From assembly GCF_000970085.1 (NCBI RefSeq), contig NZ_CP009506.1:1426001-1490000 (forward strand): a stretch of DNA of 64,000 nucleotides, written 5' to 3'. Position numbers and translations under genes: made by a program. This document shows, one piece after another, positions 1 through 7,110 of this stretch. The notes under the pieces are model-generated. The model was not told the DNA's origin, searched no databases, and saw only the letters and a program-made list of their open reading frames with translations. This stretch comes from Methanosarcina siciliae T4/M. GTDB lineage: Archaea; Halobacteriota; Methanosarcinia; Methanosarcinales; Methanosarcinaceae. The number at the start of each line of letters is the position of its first letter. Within the stretch, counting starts at the first letter, position 1.

Positions 1-121
1 GTACAACAGAAAGAGAAGTAACAAATAATTGAAAAATAATACTTTCACTCTATATGCATCACTTCTATTAACTTTAAGCTAGAATTCAATCAATAAATAT
101 AGAAAAACAATGTGATCAACA

Positions 122-730
122 ATGGGCTTTTATGAAGCTGAAGAAGATGTTTCCTCAATAATCGAACAAGAAAAGGTAAAGGGTTTAGAAAACCTAATTT
201 TGTTAATTATTGGTGCTTCTAATAGACCTATCTCTCTTCTGCATCTGCAAAAAGAAGCTTTTTTGCTTTGGAACTTTCACCCCTATATGAAAGATTTTTT
301 GCACTTCATACATCATTATAGAGGCCCGTTTTCCTCTGAAGTTGAAAAAGCCGTCTTGTATCCGTTTTATTTGGATGATTGTTGGTCATACCAAAAACCA
401 CCAAAAAATGACGAATTAAGTGGTGGGTACTTCAAGCTTACTCCTCAAGGTATAGAAAAATATCATAATCTGTTTCAAAATGCACAAAAAAATGAGAGAC
501 TGAGTCTTCTACTAACGGGTATCCAAGTAGTAAGAGAGTTATATGATAAATTATCATTCGAGGAATTGTTATTATTAATATATGATACTTATCCAGAATA
601 TAAAGTACGGTCAAATGTATCTAACGGCATATTTAAAAAAAGAAAAGTACTTGCACAAGAACTTTATAGGAAAGGGTTCATAGATGAAAGAAGGATGAAG
701 AGTTTGATTGCAGGTAGTAATAATGGTTAA
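122..730 (+). CDS. Panacea/DUF4065-like helical protein, possible antitoxin
   Basis: 202 residues. The visible pattern is that of Panacea (DUF4065/SocA-like) domains: an N-terminal leucine-rich helix with LHLQKEAFLL (about residues 40-50), a YRGPFSSEV segment near 66-74, a strand-like GYFKLTPQGIEKY, and a late YPEYKVRSN motif. Members of that family often act as antitoxins or phage-associated regulators. The stop codon overlaps the ATG of the next gene by 8 bases, so the two are probably translationally coupled. The partner is a PIN-like protein, which fits an antitoxin-toxin order, but the family assignment is from pattern memory only. Function is inference. Confidence 0.5.
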   Translation: MGFYEAEEDVSSIIEQEKVKGLENLILLIIGASNRPISLLHLQKEAFLLWNFHPYMKDFLHFIHHYRGPFSSEVEKAVLYPFYLDDCWSYQKPPKNDELSGGYFKLTPQGIEKYHNLFQNAQKNERLSLLLTGIQVVRELYDKLSFEELLLLIYDTYPEYKVRSNVSNGIFKKRKVLAQELYRKGFIDERRMKSLIAGSNNG

Positions 731-1313
731 AAATGTAGTTGCTGATACTTCTTTTTATCTATGTTATTATAATGATATCAATAAAAGAAATTTTTTAGAT
801 ATTTTTCTAAATTCCTACTCTTTTCACTTAGGACCAGAGATTTTGAAAGAACTTCCTTCAGAGCTTTCTGACTGTAGTAAGTTTCAGTCATCAACTGTCT
901 TTAGTGAAGTTTCTTTTTTTGAACTTATTAGACCTTATTTCGGAAGGTCCAAAGAACATGAAAATGATGGAGAGTATGAAGCAATTGGAGTGGCTCTTCA
1001 CCTAAATTTACACTCCAATCTTAAATACTTAATTCTTGATGAGAAAATTGCTCATAATTTTGTACAGTCAAATTTTAAGTATCTTACTCCAAAGTTAAAG
1101 AGAAATTTTAGTTTTATTCGTGACTGTTATAAAATAGATTCATTAATCTCATTGACTGTAGCTATTGAAATACTTGAAACTATCAAGTCATGCGCTGAAA
1201 AAGCAATTCTTGAAGGAAATAAGCATAGGCCTTGCAGTACAGATAAAAAAGTCTATAATAATATACTAATTCCATTAATTGAAGAACTTAAGGCAGAGTA
1301 TGAGTGCTCTTGA
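723..1313 (+). CDS. PIN-like nuclease domain protein, possible toxin
   Basis: 196 residues from the ATG at 723; an upstream TTG at 708 is in frame, but the ATG overlapping the previous stop (ATGGTTAA) is the more natural coupled start. The acidic residues expected of a PIN fold can be placed: VVADTSFYLC near the N terminus, GEYEAIGVAL in the middle, and LILDEKIA after it. PIN domains are metal-dependent RNases, commonly toxins. The surrounding order (helical Panacea-like gene before it, a third gene overlapping by 14 bases after it) suggests one co-transcribed module. The tail after about residue 130 is helical and not recognised. Confidence 0.55.
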   Translation: MVKNVVADTSFYLCYYNDINKRNFLDIFLNSYSFHLGPEILKELPSELSDCSKFQSSTVFSEVSFFELIRPYFGRSKEHENDGEYEAIGVALHLNLHSNLKYLILDEKIAHNFVQSNFKYLTPKLKRNFSFIRDCYKIDSLISLTVAIEILETIKSCAEKAILEGNKHRPCSTDKKVYNNILIPLIEELKAEYECS

Positions 1314-2324
1314 TTTTGATCCACATATCTCAGTTGAGAAACCATATATAGCTCACGTAAGGAGTCCTGACTATTGCGTACGGACTATAAACCTAGAAAA
1401 CATAAGTAGAACTATTGAAACTCCTTTCAAGGTATTTCCAGGAAATGACGTGAATAAACTGAACTTTAGTGATTACTCTTCTGATACTAAAAACGCTATT
1501 TTTGAAAGTGCACGTACTATTCAACAGACTTCAACATGGATGACATTAGATAAATGTTTAACAGAAATGGGAGCAACTCAGCGTAATAAAAAATTACGGG
1601 ATATTTTCAAAATAAGTAAAAAATTCTGGGAAAACTCACTAACTACACTCTCCCTCACATTTCCAAGAAATCCCTTTGAGAAACAGGAGTTTGCTAAAAA
1701 TACATTTGAAGGACTTGATGAAAACAGCTATATTTTTCTTCTTAATTTTATATATTCGAACTCTTCAGCTTTCGTTTTAGTTCCAGATATAAAAATAAAA
1801 CCGGAATCTTCCATAACAAGATATTTAGAAATTATTGATTTCAGCGTCAGACAATTGTCTGAATGGAACAATAAACCAATTTTTGTACCATTACAAATAG
1901 ATCTATCGAAAAGAAATTTGACCCAGATTTTAACCCATTATAAAAATAACAATTACTCAAACATCTGTATTAACTTTAATAATCATCCATGTGACAGTGA
2001 TTTTTCAGCGAACCTAAGATCAATAAAGCAAATCATTGATAATTATATGAATGGTTTAGATGTTGTGCTTTATTATTCACATCTCAAAAAAGAGATTACC
2101 CCACACATACATGATACAAAAGTCGCAGCATCAGATATTTTAACTCAGTTTTTAGGAGCCGATTTTATCGGCACTGAGCGCTTTGGCGGTAGTCGTAACT
2201 CTAACTCCGATGATCCTGAGTATATAGAATCTCAAGCTCTTAAAAATAATTATAGTTCAATTGAAGAATATGAACAGGCGCTAATGTACCATTCAACAAG
2301 GTTGTTTAGTCCAAAAACTTACTA

Positions 2325-3889
2325 CCTTAACTCTGCCTATTTATAGGGACTATATCATCTAATTTGCTTATTTTTTCTCATTTTTAATATCAGTAGAACG
2401 ATTTCAAATCGAAACTTATATATGCCTATATTCCCTACATAATAGGGATTATGGAACCCTGGGCAAGATGCTGGCTTGAAGATCAGCGTAAAGCTGGAGA
2501 AAAATGTCTTGAAATCAAAGTTCGAGGCGCTTGTCATTATGTTTATCGCTCTACGAGTAAATATGACAAAAAAATTAAGAAGGGTCGTAAAGTTTCAGTT
2601 TACATTGGTAGACTCGACAAAGATTACGGCTTTATACCTAAAGGTGAGAAACCTAAAACTAATGTGATACCTGTGCCTCACTCTGTCACTGACTATGGAA
2701 ATTCAATGATTTTACATAATATGATGGGAGAGCTCAAACCTTTTCTCATGAAAAATTTTCCGGAATATTGGGAAGAACTCTATGCAATGTCAATTGTTCG
2801 TGTAAATGGATATGTCCCCCTCAAACGAATTAAAGATACTTGGGAAGATCTCTATAATCTTGAAGGTATAAAACCAAATCTTAATCCATCCAATCTTTCA
2901 AAAGTGTTAAGGGAAGTAGGCTGTGATAGGTTTGGGCAGAATGAGCTATTCAATCATCTCAAAAATGCAGACACTCAACTCGTCTATGACTTAAGTTCCT
3001 GTTTCTCTCGATCTATGAATATTCTACAGGCTGAAAAAGGCTACAACAAAGACTGTATTCAAGTTCCCCAAATCAACTTTGCCTTTCTTTGTGGTCTTGA
3101 TAGTGAAATGCCTACTATGATCAAATCAGTTCCAGGCAGTGTGAAGGACATAAAGACATTATACAAAACAATAGAAGAGTTGGATATCAGCGATAAGATA
3201 CTTCTTCTTGATCGTGGTTTTTTCTCAGAGAACATCCTTAACTGCTTAGAAGAAAAACATATCAAATTTGTGTTACCAACAAAAAGGAACAGCCACTATT
3301 ATGACACAAGAATACACCTTAATGAAGAATTCATCTATCATGATAGACTCATCAAATGTGGTAAAAGAAAGTTAGGAAATAGGTTCCTATATTTATATGA
3401 AGACCTGGATCTAAGACTTGAAGAACAGAAGACGATCTTCAGAAAGAGAGAGGAAGGGAAGATCAGCGATGAAGAGTACTCTTTAAAACAAAATAGAGCA
3501 GGGAAGTTCTTGATTATCTCCAATTACGACATAGGAAAAAAGGAGATGTATGAACTCTACAAAAAAAGAGACTCGATTGAAAAGTTGTTTGATGCATACA
3601 AAACAACATTAGACGCTGACAAATTGTATCTTCATGATGATGAGAGCGTTTATGGGCATGTGTTTGTGGCATTTCTTTCATTATATGCGTACTGTAAATT
3701 GTTGAAGGCAATTAAAAAAGCAGAGATAAATGACAAGGTCTCACCCATTGATATCCTATTGAAGTTTAGAAAAGTGAAAAGTATAAACTTTGGTGAAAAA
3801 AGTATCATTACTGAAGTTCCTAAGAAAGTAAGAGAATTAGATAAAACTCTCAAATTCAACATATTCCCTACAAAAAATGGGAGTTAAGG
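2325..3889 (+). mobile_element. Complete insertion sequence, 1565 bp, with TTACTA target duplication
   Basis: The ends are CCTTAACTC (2325-2333) and GAGTTAAGG (3881-3889), a perfect 9-bp terminal inverted repeat, with weaker similarity continuing inward (TAGGGA...). TTACTA flanks it directly at 2319-2324 and 3890-3895. One transposase gene fills the element. The intact ends, target duplication and open transposase frame suggest a fairly recent insertion. Confidence 0.9.
2451..3887 (+). CDS. DDE transposase (IS4/IS1634-like)
   Basis: 478 residues. The DDE catalytic core can be followed: YDLSSCFSRS (first Asp, about residue 180), LLLDRGFFS (second Asp, about 253), and the Y-x(2)-R-x(3)-E signature YKKRDSIEKLFDAYK (Glu, about 378). 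The N terminus (HYVYRSTSKYDKK... VYIGRLDK) is the usual leader of this transposase group. The stop codon lies within the right terminal inverted repeat. The frame is intact, so the transposase may be active. The exact IS family was not settled; the 6-bp target duplication suits the IS1634 group. Confidence 0.88.
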   Translation: MEPWARCWLEDQRKAGEKCLEIKVRGACHYVYRSTSKYDKKIKKGRKVSVYIGRLDKDYGFIPKGEKPKTNVIPVPHSVTDYGNSMILHNMMGELKPFLMKNFPEYWEELYAMSIVRVNGYVPLKRIKDTWEDLYNLEGIKPNLNPSNLSKVLREVGCDRFGQNELFNHLKNADTQLVYDLSSCFSRSMNILQAEKGYNKDCIQVPQINFAFLCGLDSEMPTMIKSVPGSVKDIKTLYKTIEELDISDKILLLDRGFFSENILNCLEEKHIKFVLPTKRNSHYYDTRIHLNEEFIYHDRLIKCGKRKLGNRFLYLYEDLDLRLEEQKTIFRKREEGKISDEEYSLKQNRAGKFLIISNYDIGKKEMYELYKKRDSIEKLFDAYKTTLDADKLYLHDDESVYGHVFVAFLSLYAYCKLLKAIKKAEINDKVSPIDILLKFRKVKSINFGEKSIITEVPKKVRELDKTLKFNIFPTKNGS

Positions 3890-4178
3890 TTACTATTATC
3901 ACAGTTTAAATTGCTACCCTGAAGAAATAGACGCTGACAAATTTCTAAATTCAAAAAAAGTCCACTATAAACTTAAAAACAGCATGCTACTCTACCAAGA
4001 AGTAGAAAACACAAAAACCTTTATTCAAGAAACGACTACTGACCCAGCTCAAACTAAGAAACAGTTAAAAGAGTACTTGAATAAAAAGTCAATGATAAAA
4101 GAAAATGAAGTAATTCGAAATTCTATCATCCCACGAAGAATCCAAGCAACTCTTTTTAGCGATTTAGCAAATCTTTAA

Positions 4179-5074
4179 TGAAAATAGCTTAATCATTAAA
4201 GTGATTAAAGAACAGTTTCAATGCACTCTACATTCTTTTTCCAATACTTAACTCCAGCCTTCCTTCTTTCCACCCTGGGCCTATAGTATAAGTTTTTGAG
4301 GATACACATAACGAGACTGTGATCGTATCTTGAAGGAGAAGAAAATTACCCATCGTATGAATGTATATACAATATATAATACATTTAGGAAAAGATAGCA
4401 GGGGGAGGAATTTGAACCGTCTCGCATCTCTGGTACAGGCACCTCATAATTCATAGCATATATTGTAAAGGAAAGCTCTTCTAAATTCCCCTGTACCAAG
4501 GATGCTTTCCATTGTAATTTTTCCGATGAGCATTTTTATTATTCCTCCTAATAAAACAGAATAAAAGAGGTTTAGGATTATATTTCCAATACCCATTATG
4601 CCTATGAATACGATGAGATGTAACCCTGCATATTTAATTAAATCTTTAATAGCAATACTTCCATGTAAATTTTATTCGCTATCATTGTAGAATTCGAAGT
4701 TTTTTGGCTCAAAAATTCCTGTTTTCCTCTTCCCTTTTCCCGACCCCAACCTCCTTTTCTTTGATTTCCTCCCTCCCGGGAACCCAGATATAAGTTTTTA
4801 AAACCTTCGAAATAACGAGACCACCGCAATAGATCAATTAGTTAGAGATTTCCTGCCCAGTATTTTATCACCAGGATTCCAAATGAAGTGAAAGTTAAAA
4901 ACACTTCTCACCCTCCATCAGGCGAAGTTTTAAACATACTTACGACCCATATTTATCGCAGCCTGCATATCTGAGAAAGCTCTTTTCCGGGCAGTACTTT
5001 ATGACCAGGCGGCCTGCTCACTCAGATTTTCAGGGGAAGGGCGAGAAAAATAAGTTTATGATAGGGGATTAAAT
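4179..5074. other. Intergenic region, no supported gene
   Basis: About 900 bp, AT-rich with a pyrimidine-rich patch near 4720-4790. The short frames here have no recognisable content. At 4398-4430 the minus strand resembles a tRNA T-arm and 3' acceptor (GGTTCAAATTCC...), and GGTACAGG/CCTGTACC form an 8-bp inverted repeat (about 4432-4497), but no complete tRNA can be folded. Confidence 0.5.
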
Positions 5075-5494
5075 ATGACGTCAAAACTGATGGACTACTT
5101 TAATAAGCAACCGAGAATTGGGGTTCTCAGCACAGCGAGTAAAGACGGAAAGGTAGATTCGGCTGTTTTCGGCTCACCTCAGATGACCGATGAAAAGACC
5201 GTTGTAGTTGCAACAGGTAATAACCGCACGTTTGCAAACCTTCAGGAAAACCCTTATGCAATGTTCCTGATAATGGAGCCGGGAGCAGATATTATGAGCT
5301 GGAAAGGGATCAGGGTTTATATGAAGTTGAAAGAATCTGCAACGTCGGGCGAGATGCTTGACATGATCAGAAATGAGATCGCAAAAATGGCTGGCGAGGA
5401 AGCGGGAAAGATGATATACGCTACTGCCACCTTCGAGATTATTGAGCTGAGGCCTCTCGTTGATATGGGACAGGGCTGGGAGAAATCGATCTGA
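5075..5494 (+). CDS. Pyridoxamine 5'-phosphate oxidase-fold flavin-binding protein
   Basis: 139 residues, the usual size for small single-domain members of the FMN-binding split-barrel (PNPOx-like) superfamily. The N-terminal pattern IGVLSTASKDGKVDSAVFGS is typical, where the Thr/Ser-rich strand precedes the substrate and flavin region, as is the mid-protein ATGNNRTFANLQENPYAMF. These proteins bind FMN or F420 and reduce small cofactors; the substrate is not evident here. It stands alone with no operon partner. The start is the ATG at 5075. Confidence 0.8.
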   Translation: MTSKLMDYFNKQPRIGVLSTASKDGKVDSAVFGSPQMTDEKTVVVATGNNRTFANLQENPYAMFLIMEPGADIMSWKGIRVYMKLKESATSGEMLDMIRNEIAKMAGEEAGKMIYATATFEIIELRPLVDMGQGWEKSI

Positions 5495-5930
5495 GTTTTA
5501 AGAAGTTATAAAGATAAAAATAACAAATCAAAACCAATTTGCTGTGGCGCGCCCGGCTGTAAGTAATGGGTATCGTGCCACCGCTCCGGTTATAGCGGAG
5601 ATTAAAAATCAAGAATTTTTATATCCGATATTTTTCTTTTTTCCACTAGTATAGTTTTCTGACCCATACAATGTCATTCGCTATATTGTGTCGTTTGTTA
5701 TTAGGACTTACGGTATTGTCCGGCTATCTTAGACTACCACCCTACTCCTGCGGTTCTCCGGCAATTTAACATGTTACAGCTCTGTGTTCACAGTAAAAGT
5801 AGCCATGAATCAATTAGGAATAGGCAAATAACAAACAACCAACCCGAGTATAATTATAGAAACGGAAATTATACGGACAAAAGAAGACAGTTTTAGACAA
5901 AAAGTTAAGAGAAGGTATTAAGAGAAGGTA
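5495..5930. other. Intergenic region upstream of the tRNA-Ile pair's 3' ends
   Basis: 436 bp. Contains a short stem CCGCT/AGCGG near 5580-5597 followed by an AT-rich stretch with a TATA-like AATTTTTATATCC (about 5613-5625). No gene recognised. Confidence 0.4.
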
Positions 5931-6007
5931 TGGTGGGCCCGCTGCGATTCGAACGCAGGACCTCACGGTTATCAGCCGTGCGCTCCACCAGGCTAAGCTA
6001 CGGGCCC
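5931..6007 (-). tRNA. tRNA-Ile (GAT), CCA encoded
   Basis: The minus strand folds as a full cloverleaf: acceptor GGGCCCG pairs with CGGGCCC, the T-arm is GCGTTCGAATCGC, the anticodon loop CTGATAA carries GAT (Ile), and the 3' CCA is encoded (5931-5933). The mature body is 5934-6007, 74 nt. It differs from the neighbouring copy by one base in the D-arm. Confidence 0.95.
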
Positions 6008-6073
6008 GAGATGAAAGCAAATTAGTTTTTGATTTTGAAAACCTGAAATTTCCCGAAAAGAATTGTTAATTTG

Positions 6074-6150
6074 TGGTGGGCCCGCTGCGATTCGAACGCA
6101 GGACCTCACGGTTATCAGCCGTGCGCTCCACCAAGCTAAGCTACGGGCCC
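6074..6150 (-). tRNA. tRNA-Ile (GAT), second tandem copy, CCA encoded
   Basis: Same fold and anticodon as the copy 67 bp away, with one D-arm base different (AGCTT where the other has AGCCT). The mature body is 6077-6150 with CCA at 6074-6076. The pair is probably transcribed together on the minus strand from a TATA-like TTATAAGTA around 6240-6249. Confidence 0.95.
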
Positions 6151-6322
6151 ATATATCAGGTTTTTTCGAATTACCGGAGTTGAAAGGCTTTTTTCGGGAA
6201 AGCGTCCCAATCCGACAACACTTCTAATACTCGAATTACTACTTATAACTTTTGCTTGAATATTCAGGATTTACCAGACTCTAAATTATATTTACAGGAA
6301 GCTGAGCCTATATGGCGACAGT

Positions 6323-6331
6323 TTTATATAC
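6323..6331 (+). promoter_or_regulatory. TATA box for tRNA-Ala
   Basis: TTTTATATA lies about 50 bp before the tRNA-Ala 5' end. In archaea transcription starts about 25 bp after the TATA box, so a short leader would be removed by RNase P. Confidence 0.55.
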
Positions 6332-6376
6332 GATATTGAGTGTATGAGGGTGTGCTTGCTAAGCAAGACATAACAT

Positions 6377-6448
6377 GGGCCGGTAGATCAGGGGAAGATC
6401 GCTACCTTGGCATGGTAGAGGCCTCGGGTTCAATTCCCGACCGGTCCA
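6377..6448 (+). tRNA. tRNA-Ala (GGC)
   Basis: 72-nt cloverleaf: acceptor GGGCCGG with CCGGTCC, including the G3:U70 pair that identifies alanine tRNAs; anticodon stem CTACC/GGTAG with loop TTGGCAT (anticodon GGC); T-arm CGGGTTCAATTCCCG. Unlike the tRNA-Ile genes next to it, CCA is not encoded (TTC follows the discriminator A). Confidence 0.94.
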
Positions 6449-6558
6449 TTCTGTTTTTATTTCAATGAAAAGACTAATCTAAGCAGAAACTGTTATAGTT
6501 TTTAATCCTGTAGTATCTCTTAATATGTAAGAGGTTTGTTTCTGGAAATGAGGGTCTT

Positions 6559-7053
6559 ATGACTAATGGGGAAGGGTTTCTGTATATTATTTTATTTACC
6601 AGTTTTTTTATAATCCTGGTGGGTTATATGACTCTTACGATTACATATGCCATCCTGCGCCAGGTTAAGAATAAGCCGTTCCATGAAGCTATTACTCTTG
6701 CGGGGATAGTACTCAACTTTGCCCTATTAATGAACACGAACGATATATCCTGGCTGATAATGGGAACCTTGTTTTTTGCAGTACCAATGATTGTTCTTGC
6801 TCCACCGGTTCTGATTTCTGGTCGCCTTAAAGCAATTCCGAGTTTTTCCCGGATTCTGATGTGTTATACAATTATAGTAGTTCTGGACATTGTTCTGCCC
6901 TTTATCCTTATAATAACCGAGATTTCAATGACTCCGTTCATATACTGGAATACCCCGCTTTCAAACGGCCTAGTTTATATCTGCCTGATAATGGGTTACT
7001 TCGGAATAGCAACAGTCATCTATCAATTAATTGGCAAATATTTTAGCGTATAA
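6559..7053 (+). CDS. Small integral membrane protein, unknown
   Basis: 164 residues with four to five hydrophobic segments: about 8-30 (FLYIILFTSFFIILVGYMTL), 45-60, 65-87, 100-122 and 135-158. Polar content is very low and no catalytic or binding motif is seen. A GAGGG sequence precedes the ATG by about 7 bases. It ends just before, and converges with, the large surface protein on the other strand. The family was not recognised. Confidence 0.6.
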   Translation: MTNGEGFLYIILFTSFFIILVGYMTLTITYAILRQVKNKPFHEAITLAGIVLNFALLMNTNDISWLIMGTLFFAVPMIVLAPPVLISGRLKAIPSFSRILMCYTIIVVLDIVLPFILIITEISMTPFIYWNTPLSNGLVYICLIMGYFGIATVIYQLIGKYFSV

Positions 7054-7110
7054 GCTCTTACAAAAAATTATCTAAAATGAAACGCTTTGAGGCGTTCCAT
7101 TTTCACGTCC

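Larger units (their letters stand above)
1300..4178 (+). pseudogene. Third gene of the PIN operon, split by an insertion sequence
   Basis: The first part runs from the ATG at 1300 (14-base overlap with the PIN-like gene) to 2324; the rest lies at 3896-4178 beyond the IS. Removing 2325-3895 (the IS plus one TTACTA copy) joins the parts in frame: 1025 + 283 bases = 436 codons including the stop, reading ...KTYYYHSLNCYPEE... across the junction. As the sequence stands the protein ends inside the IS at 2346. No family was recognised. The middle (IFVPLQIDLSKRN, ICINFN, DVVLYYSH) alternates strands and helices as a TIM barrel would, so a distant barrel enzyme is possible. The C-terminal quarter is helical and charged. 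Confidence 0.75.

Noticed and set aside
4390..4500. tRNA-like sequence on the minus strand (T-arm and acceptor-like end)
   Set aside because: GGTTCAAATTCC and a CCCCTGC end look right, but the T-arm pairs poorly and no D-arm or anticodon arm can be placed.
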